Below the pieces are notes generated by a model. The model worked only from the letters and a program-made list of their open reading frames with translations, made no database searches and was not told where the DNA came from. A stretch of 64,000 nucleotides of DNA from Oscillatoria sp. HE19RPO (GTDB taxonomy: Bacteria > Cyanobacteriota > Cyanobacteriia > Cyanobacteriales > Laspinemataceae), in the NCBI RefSeq assembly GCF_024220515.1, contig NZ_JAMXOT010000019.1, forward strand, positions 21,719 to 85,718. Reading direction: 5' to 3'. Positions 49,846-59,718 of this stretch are shown here, in pieces. Every line of letters starts with the position of its first letter. Positions within the stretch are counted from its first letter, which is position 1. Position numbers and translations under genes: made by a program.

Positions 49846-50742
49846 ATGGTAGATCAACTGATTAGAGCAACGGCAGCCGATGGAGGGATTAGAGCAGTTG
49901 GGGTGATTACGACGCGGTTGACGGAAGAGGCGCGTCAGCGGCATGGTCTGTCTTATGTGGCAACGGCGGCCCTAGGGCGTACCCTGTCATCGGGATTACT
50001 CCTCGCCTCCAGTATGAAGCGACCGGGGTCGCGGGTGAATATTCGGGTTAAAGGCAATGGACCTCTAGGCGGCATTCTAGTGGATGCGGGATTAGATGGA
50101 ACCGTGCGTGGGTATGTGGATAATCCCGAGATAGAATTGCCGCCGAATGCGATCGGGAAACTGGATGTGGGGGGTGCTGTCGGGAATGATGGCTATCTCT
50201 ACATCGTCCGTGATGTGGGATATGGTTACCCCTATTCGAGTACCGTGGAACTGGTTTCGGGTGAAATTGGGGATGATATTGCTCATTATCTGGTAACTTC
50301 AGAGCAAACGCCTTCGGCCCTGGTGGTGGGGGTATTTGTAGAGGCGGCAGGGGTGCAAGCGTCCGGAGGAATTTTGTTGCAGGTGATGCCGAAAGCGGCA
50401 ACGGATGAGGAACTTGTGGCGCTGTTGGAATCGCGAGTTGCCAGTTTGTCGGGATTTACACCGTTATTACAAGCGGGTAAATCCCTGCCGGATATTTTCG
50501 AGCAACTGCTGGGAGATATGGGGTTGAATATTTTACCGGAAAGACAACTGGTGCGCTTCCACTGCGGATGCTCTCATCAACGGATGTTAGGGGCGTTGAA
50601 GTTGCTCGGGGAAGACGAACTGCTGGACATGATCGAGAAAGATGATGGTGCCGAGGCGATTTGTCACTTCTGTGGGGAAGTTTACACCGCCAGCACCGAT
50701 CAACTTACGGAACTGATTGGGGCGTTGCAAGCGGAGTCGTGA
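49846..50742 (+). CDS. hslO: Redox-regulated chaperone Hsp33
   Basis: 298 residues. MVDQLIRATAADGGIRAVGVITT and the GGIL and PSALVVGVFV segments form the chaperone core; the C-terminal zinc switch is FHCGCSHQRM and ICHFCG (CxC and CxxC). Under oxidation the four cysteines release zinc and the protein becomes an ATP-independent holdase. ATG 49846. The repeats just upstream may lie in its promoter region. Confidence 0.97.
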   Translation: MVDQLIRATAADGGIRAVGVITTRLTEEARQRHGLSYVATAALGRTLSSGLLLASSMKRPGSRVNIRVKGNGPLGGILVDAGLDGTVRGYVDNPEIELPPNAIGKLDVGGAVGNDGYLYIVRDVGYGYPYSSTVELVSGEIGDDIAHYLVTSEQTPSALVVGVFVEAAGVQASGGILLQVMPKAATDEELVALLESRVASLSGFTPLLQAGKSLPDIFEQLLGDMGLNILPERQLVRFHCGCSHQRMLGALKLLGEDELLDMIEKDDGAEAICHFCGEVYTASTDQLTELIGALQAES

Positions 50743-50757
50743 TGGGGGCGATCGCCT

Positions 50758-50908
50758 AAGGGAACTCCAAAAAATAAAATACCCAAAAAACCCGCAGGCT
50801 GAAGCCTGGGGCTACACGGACAAAGCCCGCCTGCGCGGGCTAATACAGTTAGAGTTAGGTGCTTAACCATCGGGATTTGGAGGATTTATTTGTTGGAACA
50901 CCCTAACT
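50758..50908 (+). repeat. ~150-bp dispersed element, full copy
   Basis: Begins AGGGAACTCCAAAAAATAAA, contains GCCTGCGCGGGCTAA and ends GATTTATTTGTTGGAACACC. A second copy in inverted orientation is at 63859-64000 and a terminal fragment at 8651-8671. Non-coding; the GC-rich middle can fold. Confidence 0.8.
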
Positions 50909-51538
50909 CTTCCTGAACCCCCATCTATCAAACTCATGCCGAGTATGGGGGTCCAGTAACGGTTAAAAACCGGGTTTCTAGTCCAGATTTGCTACTCATT
51001 GGTATAAATTCTGTAGAGAAACCCGGTTTCTAACCTCGGTTATAACCGCTAGGGAGTAAAGTCTTAGGGGGAAATTTTTGGGAAAGTGGGGATCGCAAAC
51101 GAAAATAACATGAGAAGATAAGAAGCAATGAATCAATCGGTGTGACTACTCAACGGTAAAATTGATTGTCCTTCTGTGTTGGATGCGCTAACTCTCCAAA
51201 CCTGGAATAAGCTGTTTTCCAGGATTCGATTTACTGCGTTAAGGTATCTGGGTGCGGGTACTCTACAGATTGTCAAGGACAAGAAGGATAGAGAAAACCG
51301 GAAAGGCGGGGGGTGCAGATGTAGATCCGCCTAGAAGGAAAAGGTAGATCAGCGAACGGCGTTGCCAAAAAAAGCTCTAGCACTCTTAACCTAAACAATT
51401 CTTGGTGCTAGATTGAGAAAAATATCACCGGCTTTTATCGAACCTAATATTTAGGTTTTGGAACTGTGGCCGAATCGTAAAACCTGTCTTTCTAAAACAG
51501 CCAAGCAAGACTGACGCAAGAGTGTTTTCGGGTGGGCT
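50909..51538. other. Intergenic region, little recognised
   Basis: About 630 bases with two copies of the GAAACCCGGTTTCT motif (50965-50980 and 51017-51032). No reading frame of coding character and no clear promoter for the next gene were identified. Confidence 0.5.
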
Positions 51539-53854
51539 ATGACTAAAGATCGTAAATTTCCAGAGCAGTGGCCTAAAGCCCAGCCGTCGGAGTCGGGACA
51601 ACCGGACTCGGGGGCGAAAATGCCTGCATCGTCCCTGTCTGGGTTCCGAAGGAGTGCTGCGGGGGCGGATTCGCGGCAGGGTTCCTATCTGCACCTGCCG
51701 CCTTCGAGTTCGGATGTATCTTCCGCAGGAGACGCGACCGATCGCACCCAGTCTGGGAACCCGAAGCGCTTCGGACAGACGAGGAGGAGTCAACTAGAGT
51801 CAAGTCAACGCTATCGAGACCGTGGGTCCTCCGATCGCCGTCTGCATGGGGGGCTGAAATGGCTGACCAATTGGCAACTCTGGGCGCTGGTCACCTTTCT
51901 GGTGACCGGAGGACTGGGGGGCACAGCGTTACTGACGTTATTACGCCTTCCCGAAACACCCAATTGTGGAGAAAGTGCCTGGACTTCGGGTTCGGAACAT
52001 CTGTACTGTGCTCAACAAGCAGCGAGCGAGCAAACAGTAGATGGGTTGTTGCGGGCGATCGCTGAGGTGCATCAACTTCCCTCAGACCACCCCCTACGTC
52101 CGGAAATCAATCGTCAGATTGAAAAATGGGCAGGACAACTGCTGGATTTGGCTGAGAAAATATTTAATGAAGGCAAGCTCACCGAAGCGATCGCCTCCGC
52201 CCGTCAGATTCCCAGCAATACGACCGCTGCCGGTTTAGTTCAAGAACGGATTACTCGCTGGCAGTCTATCTGGAATGAGGCGGAAAAACTATATAAAAAT
52301 GCTGAGTCCGAGTTGGAAAAGGAAAACTGGAACCAAGCTCTGGGCTATATGCGACAACTGCTTTCCGTGGAAAATACTTACTGGGAAACGGTTCGCTATG
52401 ATAACCTGAGTCAACTGATCCGGGTCACTCAGCAAGAAGGTCAAACCTTGGAAAAAGCCCGCAGTTTAGCGGAACAAGGAGAACTCAAAAATATCACCGA
52501 AGCGATCGCCCTGGTCGATAAAATTGAACCCCAGAGCAAGTTATATAAAAAATCTCGGTCTTTAGCCACTGACTTTTCCAAGCAAATCCTCGCATTAGCC
52601 CGCAAAAATGGTGAGGAGCAAAAGTGGGAAGATGCGATTTACATTGCTCGCCAAGTTCCGGGTAACAGTTCGGTTAAAAAAGAGGCGGAGGATTTCATCG
52701 AACTGACTCGGGCGAGGTCCATTGCCACTCGGGTAACGGTCCGCTCTTTGGAAGATGCGATCGCCAAAGCCAAAGTGATTGGCCCCGATCGCCCCCTGTA
52801 CCTGGAAGCTAAACGGTTAATCTCTCAGTGGCAGGATAGCATCAAAGATGTGGCCTACTTAGAACAGGCCAGGAATCTGGCGATGGCGGGGAATGTTAAC
52901 AATTTGCGCTCGGCGATCGCTCAAGCTCAACTGGTCAGTCGCACCAATCTGGTCTGGGATCGAGCCCAGGAAGAAATTAACGAATGGCAAAGTAAGATTG
53001 AGGAGACCGAAGACCGCCCCTATCTGCGACAGGCTGAACAACTGGCGAGTTACCGCGATCGCGCTTCGTTGCAAGCGGCGATTGATACGGCGAGAAATGT
53101 GGGCTCAGGGCGGGCCTTGTACACCGAGGCCCAGGAAAAAATTCAGGAGTGGAATCAGGAAATTCAACGACTGGAAGACCAGCCTATCTTAGACCGCGCC
53201 TGGAATTTGGCGCAATGGGGAAATCTGAATGGGGCGATCGCTACAGCCCAAGGAATTCGTCCCGGTCGCTTGCTGTACAGTGAGGCCCAGTCTGCGATTC
53301 AAACCTGGCAGCAGGAAGGTCGCGATCGCCAACTCCTAGACCGCGCCTATCAGCTTGGAGATGTTTCTCAAAGTCCCGAACGGTTGGTTCAGGCAATGGA
53401 TTTGGCTAATCAAGTCTCTTCTAAGTCTAATTTGCGCTTTAGCGCCGATGCAGCGATTCAAGACTGGAGTCAACGGATTTTGGCCCAGGCTCAACAACGC
53501 TCTTTGGAGAATCTTCCCCAGGCGATCGAACTGGCTCGGATGATTCCATTTTATTCCAATCTGTATAACCAGGCACGGCGAGAAGTTGAGGCATGGGAAA
53601 CCATTCTGAATCCGCCTCCGGTGCAAGTCCGGGAACCGAGTCCAGCGGCGATCGAACCCAGTCCCACTCCGACCCCCTTCCCCCAAGAAACCCCAAGAGA
53701 ATCGGTCAATCCGCCCGTCTCCCCCTCGGAACCCACACCCACACCGACCCCATCTCCCCTCCCGGCCACTTCTGCGCCGACTACGCCCATCGATCCCATT
53801 GAGGGGGCGCGGAGAGATTCTCAGAATCCCAGGGTGATTGAAGGGATTGAATAA
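51539..53854 (+). CDS. Membrane-anchored helical-repeat protein of unknown function
   Basis: 771 residues. Residues 1-105 are polar and probably disordered; one membrane helix follows (NWQLWALVTFLVTGG region, 112-136). From ~155 to 690 there are at least nine helical repeats of about 50-60 residues with the recurring pattern LAxxGxLxxAIAxAxxIxxxxxLYxEAQxxIxxWxQ. The last ~80 residues are P/T/S/E-rich. Similar cyanobacterial proteins are sometimes labelled chromosome segregation ATPases, but no Walker motif is visible here. Possibly a cell-envelope scaffold. Start ATG 51539. Confidence 0.75.
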   Translation: MTKDRKFPEQWPKAQPSESGQPDSGAKMPASSLSGFRRSAAGADSRQGSYLHLPPSSSDVSSAGDATDRTQSGNPKRFGQTRRSQLESSQRYRDRGSSDRRLHGGLKWLTNWQLWALVTFLVTGGLGGTALLTLLRLPETPNCGESAWTSGSEHLYCAQQAASEQTVDGLLRAIAEVHQLPSDHPLRPEINRQIEKWAGQLLDLAEKIFNEGKLTEAIASARQIPSNTTAAGLVQERITRWQSIWNEAEKLYKNAESELEKENWNQALGYMRQLLSVENTYWETVRYDNLSQLIRVTQQEGQTLEKARSLAEQGELKNITEAIALVDKIEPQSKLYKKSRSLATDFSKQILALARKNGEEQKWEDAIYIARQVPGNSSVKKEAEDFIELTRARSIATRVTVRSLEDAIAKAKVIGPDRPLYLEAKRLISQWQDSIKDVAYLEQARNLAMAGNVNNLRSAIAQAQLVSRTNLVWDRAQEEINEWQSKIEETEDRPYLRQAEQLASYRDRASLQAAIDTARNVGSGRALYTEAQEKIQEWNQEIQRLEDQPILDRAWNLAQWGNLNGAIATAQGIRPGRLLYSEAQSAIQTWQQEGRDRQLLDRAYQLGDVSQSPERLVQAMDLANQVSSKSNLRFSADAAIQDWSQRILAQAQQRSLENLPQAIELARMIPFYSNLYNQARREVEAWETILNPPPVQVREPSPAAIEPSPTPTPFPQETPRESVNPPVSPSEPTPTPTPSPLPATSAPTTPIDPIEGARRDSQNPRVIEGIE

Positions 53855-54944
53855 TGAATCCTTTAGGCTGGGGCCACTGCTGCTCCTCTCCCCAAGATTC
53901 AGGGGAGGGGATTGAATCCAGCGATTTGTTGTACAAAACCTCAACTTGCCAGGATTCTGGGGGAATCTCTTCAATGTTTAAGCATGAAGAGGGTTTGGAG
54001 ACCAAACCCCTACATGAAACAACGATTTTTCGTCATTAAATTTACCTCCTTGATAGGGCTACTCTTTTTATCCTTAAGATTCGGCGGTCGTTTCCGGGGC
54101 TTTAAAAATTCTTAACAAGAAAAATGAGAGGCACACCCACAAAGTAGGGTATAATAATAAGATTATAGACAAGAAATTCACGGCTAAAATCTCACCTTAA
54201 CATCATAATGCCGCAGGTTGAATGAGTTAGAAAGCCTGCCGGTTTTGCGGTCTAAAAATTAGGGGTGCTTCCGGTGGTGATACAGGGAGAGAAATCTAGT
54301 CCAGAGCAGGGGGAGATCGCTGATGTTGCAGCAGTGGGATAATTACGGAATGGGGCTTTTCCACGGAAGATTGCCTCTGGGTTGTCTGCGCGAATGAAAC
54401 TCATCCAGGATAATAGAAGAACAAATGGAGCGGGAAGAAGGAAAGCGGATGCAGCAGTTTGGTTCTGCGGTGGCGAGGGCGGTCCTCCCCCACGGGATCG
54501 CAGGGGTGGCAGAAGGCAACACCTAAAGCGCGATCGCCCTTCCGGTTGAGAGGAGTGCTCTGGGCCTAAATCTATCGCCATTTTGAGGCGCAACCGCTAC
54601 TCTAGAATAATGAAGCACCACTTAGTTTGGAGCATTCCTGCGATCGATATCGATCCGTAAGGATTGCTCCGCGCTGTGAGTGCTTGTTTCAATTAGAGAG
54701 AGGGGAATTCATGTTAACCCAGAACAACACAGTTTATGCACCATTGTCCTGAGTCGCCTGTTAATGGTCAACCATTCCCGCTGTGACTGTAGTCGTAACT
54801 CAAAATACACCCTAAATATTAATGCATCGTCTGATGAGAAAATTCGCGTCCGAGAGGAATTTCCTAAAGCGGTTCTTCGTGAAAATTAGCCAGAGTGTCA
54901 AGACATTTGTTTCGCTGTACTTCCAGTCAAACGGCAAGCAGAAA
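53855..54944. other. Long intergenic stretch upstream of the metalloprotease
   Basis: About 1.1 kb. TATAATAATAAG near 54148 is a good -10 sequence, but no matching -35 box was found. Short frames in this stretch lack coding character. If the metalloprotease uses the ATG at 54822, the last 123 bases would be coding. Confidence 0.5.
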
Positions 54945-57806
54945 ATGTCAAAAGCCAAGCGGTTATTGATTTTGTTTTTGGCATTTTTCATTTTGCCGGT
55001 AACCTTCGGACTGTTTTCGGGTCAGGCAAATAGCCAAATGCCGGAACCGAGATATTATAGCCAAAACATACCCGTTCCCACACCGGATGAGTGGGAAGAT
55101 GAAAATGGTGACAATGAGGACACTGACAACAGCGAGGAGAGTGAAGCAGACGAGGACAACGATGGACTGCAAAAATTTGATGAAGTGGTGAAAGATGCTG
55201 AAAAACTCCCAGGACTCTTCACCCTTTACCACAATAAGAAAACTGGCAAAGTTTACCTAGAGATTCAGCCGGAACAACTGGACACAAACTTCTTAGCCGT
55301 GATGACGTTAGCATCCGGGATTGGAGAAGGGGGCTTGTTCCGGGGGATGCCCCTCCAGGATTTTCTCTTTTTCTTTAAACGGGTGAATAAAAACATTCAT
55401 TTTGGGGTGAGGAATGTTTATTTCCGTGCAAGTCCTGGAGATCCCGTCGAGCGATCATTAAGCCGTTCCTTTAGTGATTCTGTTCTAGCTTCTTTACCCA
55501 TCGAAAGCATTCATCCCGACCGGGAAAGCCTGCTGATTGACCTGAATAAACTGCTGATTGAGCGCCAGGATATTAGTGGGTTAACGTCAATTTTACCCTG
55601 GGTATTAGGATCGGCCTACGTTCGAGATACCGATAAATCCTATTTTGGGCGAGTTCAAACCTTCCCCGCCAATGTAGAAATTGAGTCCGTCTATGGGTTC
55701 ACGGGTGGGGATGATTTATTCTCCAATGTTCAGAGTTTGCCCGATAGTCGGGGGTTTTCTCTAAACGTGAATTATAGCCTCTCCGCACTGCCGGTTAACA
55801 ATGGCTTTCGCCCTCGATTAGCAGATAACCGAGTCGGCTATTTTATTACCGCCTATCAAGATTTGTCCGACAGTCGCAGTAAAGAACCCTTCCAGCGTTA
55901 TATTAACCGCTGGCATTTGGAAAAAGAAAACCCCGATGCCCCACTTTCTCCCCCAAAACAACCGATTGTTTTTTGGATTGAAAACAACGTTCCGGTAGAA
56001 TATCGGGATGCCCTTCGCGAAGGCATCGAAGTCTGGAATAAGGCATTTGAGAAAGCTGGGTTTATTAATGCGATCGAAGCCCGACAGATGCCCGATAATG
56101 CGGTTTGGGATCCGTCAGATGTGCGCTACAACACCATTCGCTGGTCCAGTTCCTTTGAATCCTGGTTTGCCGGAGTTGGTCCCTCTCGCGTCAACCCCCT
56201 CACCGGGGAAATTTTAGATGCGGATATTCTCATTGATGGGAATATCGTGCGAACTATCAAAAATGAATATCGCACCCTAATTCAACAACAACCCAATGCT
56301 TCAGAAATGACCTTCTTGGGCAAAATGCTACAAGGGACTTCCTGCTTCCCCGGGATGAGTGGCAACTCCGGCATGGGTAACGGGGAAGCGATGACGGGGA
56401 ATTCCAGTTTGCCGGTACAGCAACCGCCCCAGGTGCACAGCTTCGTCCGCAAGATGATGGAAAGATACGACTTGTGTTATGGCATGGAAGCGCCACAACA
56501 GTTGGCGATCGGGGCAATGGGTTTGTCTATGCTTCATAATGCCTTTCCTAGTGGGGAGGAAATGACACAATATATCAATCAGTATCTAACATTCCTCACT
56601 GCCCACGAAGTCGGTCATACCTTGGGACTGCGCCATAACTTCCACGGCAGTACCATGTTATCACCGGAGGATTTGCAGAATACAGCGATTACTCGCACAG
56701 AAGGTATGGTTGCCTCTGTTATGGACTATGTACCCGTGAACTTGGCACCCAGTGACCAGCAACAGGGTGACTTTTTCCCGATGTTAGTTGGTCCTTATGA
56801 TGAATGGGCGATCGAATACGGGTATAAACCCATGCCTGGGATGCTGCCTCAACAAGAACAGCGGGAACTAGAACGAATTGCTGCTGAAAGTAGCACGAAC
56901 CCTGATTTGGCTTATGCCCCGGATGAGGATTCGATGGATATTCTCAACCCAGCGGCGAATACGTTTGACCTGAGTGGAGATATGTTGCAATACTCCGAGT
57001 GGCAGTTGGAAAATGCCCGGGAAATGTGGGAACGCCTGGATACACGCTATCCCGTCAGCGGCGAAAGTTTCACGGATGTTCGTCGGATGTTTGATACCGT
57101 GTTTTCCTATTATTTCCGACAGGCAATGAATGCAACTCTCTATATCGGGGGTCAATGGTTTAATCGAAATCATGCTGACGGCAACGGACGCTTACCCTTT
57201 GAACCTGTGTCCGTAGAGAAACAGCGTCAGAGTTTGGCATTGCTGCAAAAGTACATTTTCGATGAAACGGCATTACAATTTCCGCCGCAACTTCTGAATA
57301 AATTAGCCCCCGATCGCTGGTATCACTGGGGTGTAGTTCCCGTGGTTTATCCCCTAGATTATCCGATTCATCAACGGATTAATTTACTGCAACGAATCGT
57401 TCTGCGCGAGTTGTTCTCCTATCCAAGGCTAATCCGCTTACAGGATTTAGAATTAAAAACAGAACCGGGTCAAGCCTTGACTATGCAGGAATTATTTGAC
57501 ACCCTAGAAGGAGGAATTTGGACCGAGGTTGTTAATCGCCCCGATGACCTAAAAGTGATTTCCAGTGTTCGCCGGAGTCTGCAACGGGAACATCTAGGGA
57601 TGTTAATCGCAATGGTTTTGAGGAACTCCAATGTTCCCGATGAAGCCCGAACCCTCGCCCGGTATAACTTACGGCAACTCCGAGAGGAAGTGGAAAATAC
57701 CCTAAAACGGCGAGGACGGCATCTGGATACTGCAAGTAAAGCCCACCTAGAGGAAACTCGCGATCGCATCGATAAAACCCTAGAAGCACAGTTCCAATCG
57801 GGTTGA
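54945..57806 (+). CDS. Secreted zinc-dependent metalloprotease (DUF5117/DUF5118 type)
   Basis: 953 residues from ATG 54945, chosen because a signal peptide (MSKAKR, LLILFLAFFILPVTFGLF, SGQANSQ) starts there; the frame is open to ATG 54822, which would add 41 basic residues. An acidic segment follows the signal. The catalytic motif HEVGHTLGLRHNF is at residues 554-566, a metzincin-like zinc site HExxHxxGxxH, with SVMDYV (Met-turn-like) downstream. N-terminal FTLYHNKKTGKVYLEI and VFWIENNVPVEYRDAL are typical of the DUF5117/DUF4953 family of large exported proteases. No propeptide motif recognised. Alone in its transcription unit. Confidence 0.87.
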   Translation: MSKAKRLLILFLAFFILPVTFGLFSGQANSQMPEPRYYSQNIPVPTPDEWEDENGDNEDTDNSEESEADEDNDGLQKFDEVVKDAEKLPGLFTLYHNKKTGKVYLEIQPEQLDTNFLAVMTLASGIGEGGLFRGMPLQDFLFFFKRVNKNIHFGVRNVYFRASPGDPVERSLSRSFSDSVLASLPIESIHPDRESLLIDLNKLLIERQDISGLTSILPWVLGSAYVRDTDKSYFGRVQTFPANVEIESVYGFTGGDDLFSNVQSLPDSRGFSLNVNYSLSALPVNNGFRPRLADNRVGYFITAYQDLSDSRSKEPFQRYINRWHLEKENPDAPLSPPKQPIVFWIENNVPVEYRDALREGIEVWNKAFEKAGFINAIEARQMPDNAVWDPSDVRYNTIRWSSSFESWFAGVGPSRVNPLTGEILDADILIDGNIVRTIKNEYRTLIQQQPNASEMTFLGKMLQGTSCFPGMSGNSGMGNGEAMTGNSSLPVQQPPQVHSFVRKMMERYDLCYGMEAPQQLAIGAMGLSMLHNAFPSGEEMTQYINQYLTFLTAHEVGHTLGLRHNFHGSTMLSPEDLQNTAITRTEGMVASVMDYVPVNLAPSDQQQGDFFPMLVGPYDEWAIEYGYKPMPGMLPQQEQRELERIAAESSTNPDLAYAPDEDSMDILNPAANTFDLSGDMLQYSEWQLENAREMWERLDTRYPVSGESFTDVRRMFDTVFSYYFRQAMNATLYIGGQWFNRNHADGNGRLPFEPVSVEKQRQSLALLQKYIFDETALQFPPQLLNKLAPDRWYHWGVVPVVYPLDYPIHQRINLLQRIVLRELFSYPRLIRLQDLELKTEPGQALTMQELFDTLEGGIWTEVVNRPDDLKVISSVRRSLQREHLGMLIAMVLRNSNVPDEARTLARYNLRQLREEVENTLKRRGRHLDTASKAHLEETRDRIDKTLEAQFQSG

Positions 57807-57831
57807 GGTTGGTCGTTGGTCATTGGTTGAT

Positions 57832-57894
57832 GGGGGAGATGGGGGAGATGGGGGAGATGGGGAGGATCGGGGAGATGGGGAGGATCGGGGAGAT
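57832..57894. repeat. G-rich short tandem repeat
   Basis: Successive GGGGGAGAT units changing into GGGGAGGATC units. Eight runs of four or five Gs spaced by four to six bases on the + strand could form G-quadruplexes. Located 25 bases after the metalloprotease stop; a CCCCCATCTC version is at 49771-49797. Confidence 0.8.
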
Positions 57895-57914
57895 TTCGAC
57901 TGAAGTTGCTTCTT

Positions 57915-57977
57915 CCTGTTTGTAGTAACGACTTCAGTCGTTCCTCTTCCTGTTCAACGTCCCGACTTCAGTCGTTC
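57915..57977. repeat. Dispersed palindromic repeat, two copies
   Basis: TTGTAGTAACGACTTCAGTC and a second GACTTCAGTCGTTC, same family as 38674-39133, located between the metalloprotease and the MBOAT gene. Confidence 0.85.
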
Positions 57978-58099
57978 CCCCCTCCCCGAGTAGAGCCAAT
58001 GAAGTACAATTCTCTAAAAGCATCTGGAATTCCAGTGCTTTTGGTGAATCCTCCATTCCCCAAACTTCCTCCTGACCCTTTCTTCTAACAGACTGGCAC

Positions 58100-59617
58100 A
58101 TGACATTTATCTCGATTGTCTACGCCCTCTTTCTCCTAAGCATCCTGGGTATCTACTGGACCGTTAATAAACAGCGATCGCGCCTGTGGATTCTGTTAAT
58201 CGCCAGCTTAGTCTTTTACACCTCCCTCCAGGTGGAGTACATTCCCCTGTTGCTGTTAGGGACTTGGATTAACTACCGCATCGGAAGGGCGATCGCCAAA
58301 ACCTCCGAACGTCAACCCAACCCCCAAACCTGGCAACTTGCCACCGACGACTGGCAAACCCAATTTGCCGCCTGGGAACGTCGCCGCCTCATGGGATTAT
58401 GGGGTGGCATCCTTTTCAATATCCTGGTACTCGCCGGATTCAAATACATCCCCTTCATCTTCAACACCCTAGGGACCTGGTTTAACCTCCCCGGAGCCCA
58501 AGAAACCGCCACCTGGTTTCAACAGAACATTCTCCCCCCATTGGGACTGAGTTTTTTCGTCTTTGAATGCATCGCCTACCTCATCGACGTTTATCGCGGT
58601 TCCCCCGCCTCCGCCCAATTTCTGCGCTTTGCCTCCTATAAACTCTTCTTTCCCAAACTCATCTCCGGACCCATCACCCGGTATCATCACTTCCAACGGC
58701 AACTCAAAACCCTAATTTTCCCCTCCTCCCATGACTGGGTAGAAGGACTCTGGTTGATTGCCTGTGGCGCATTCAAAAAAGGAGTCGTAGCCGATCGCCT
58801 AGGAATCTTCGTCACCCTCAGCTTTGAAAACGTCCAACGCGCTGGCAGCGGTGACCTCTGGCTTGCTACCATAGCCTATGGATTGCAACTGTTTCTCGAC
58901 TTTAGCGGTTACGTCGATATCGCCCGAGGCAGCGCCATCCTCCTCGGATTCAACCTCCCCAAAAACTTCAACTTCCCCTACTTCAGCACCAGCATTGCCG
59001 ACTTTTGGCGACGCTGGCACATCACCTTGGGAGATTGGTTAAGAAACTATCTCTATTTCCCCCTAGGCGGGTCCCGAGTCGGATTAGCGCGCACCTCCCT
59101 CAACTTAATCATCGTCATGTTAATCGCCGGAATATGGCATGGTGCCGCCTGGGGATTCATCCTCTGGGGTGCAGTCCACGGCATCGCCTTAGCAGTCCAT
59201 CGCCTCACAGACATCCTCTCCAAACGAGTCGAGGGGTTAAAACTCCTCTGGAAAACCATCCCCGGCATACTCTTCAGTTGGTTTCTCACTCAAACCTTCG
59301 TCTTTTTAGCCTGGATTCCCTTCCGCCTCCCCAACCTCCGAGAATCCGGATGGGTGATGCGGCACTTCTGGGGACATACCGGAGACATCCAATTCACCCA
59401 GAAAGTCTATCTGGAAACCCTAGGCTTGCAGCGCATTGAAGTCACCTTATTGTTAGTCTTAATTTGGCTAATCATGACCCTAAGTTACGCAATGAATCGC
59501 GGCTTAAAATTGCAACTAAACTGGCCCATTAAAATAGCCTTAGTTCCCCTTTGCCTCTATGCCGTTTGGATTTTCGCCCCAGAAGGCGGCTTACCTTACA
59601 TCTACTTCGATTTTTAA
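58100..59617 (+). CDS. Second MBOAT-family O-acyltransferase
   Basis: 505 residues, polytopic. LFLDFSGYVDIARGSAILLGFNLP, RRWHITLGDWLRNYLYFPLGGSR and IAGIWHGAAWGFILWGAVHG (putative catalytic His) place it in the AlgI/DltB-like MBOAT branch. Compared with the protein at 15326-16798 it has a ~35-residue extra loop after the second membrane segment (residues ~65-95). No SGNH-like partner gene follows; an unlinked partner, or the one at 16814, might serve. ATG 58100. Confidence 0.9.
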   Translation: MTFISIVYALFLLSILGIYWTVNKQRSRLWILLIASLVFYTSLQVEYIPLLLLGTWINYRIGRAIAKTSERQPNPQTWQLATDDWQTQFAAWERRRLMGLWGGILFNILVLAGFKYIPFIFNTLGTWFNLPGAQETATWFQQNILPPLGLSFFVFECIAYLIDVYRGSPASAQFLRFASYKLFFPKLISGPITRYHHFQRQLKTLIFPSSHDWVEGLWLIACGAFKKGVVADRLGIFVTLSFENVQRAGSGDLWLATIAYGLQLFLDFSGYVDIARGSAILLGFNLPKNFNFPYFSTSIADFWRRWHITLGDWLRNYLYFPLGGSRVGLARTSLNLIIVMLIAGIWHGAAWGFILWGAVHGIALAVHRLTDILSKRVEGLKLLWKTIPGILFSWFLTQTFVFLAWIPFRLPNLRESGWVMRHFWGHTGDIQFTQKVYLETLGLQRIEVTLLLVLIWLIMTLSYAMNRGLKLQLNWPIKIALVPLCLYAVWIFAPEGGLPYIYFDF

Positions 59618-59623
59618 CCGCAG

Positions 59624-59718
59624 TTCGTAGTAACGACTTCAGTCGTTCTCTTCAATTGTTTGTAGTAACGACTTCAGTCGTTCTCTTCAATTTTTCGTAG
59701 TAACGACTTCAGTCGTTC
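59624..59718. repeat. Dispersed palindromic repeat, three direct copies
   Basis: Three copies of GTAGTAACGACTTCAGTCGT spaced ~35 bases. They lie between the convergent MBOAT and STAND genes and overlap the last bases of the latter. Confidence 0.9.

Noticed and set aside
54111..54153. Possible promoter with TATAAT near 54148
   Set aside because: The only -35-like sequence is more than 30 bases away and the next gene starts ~700 bases downstream.
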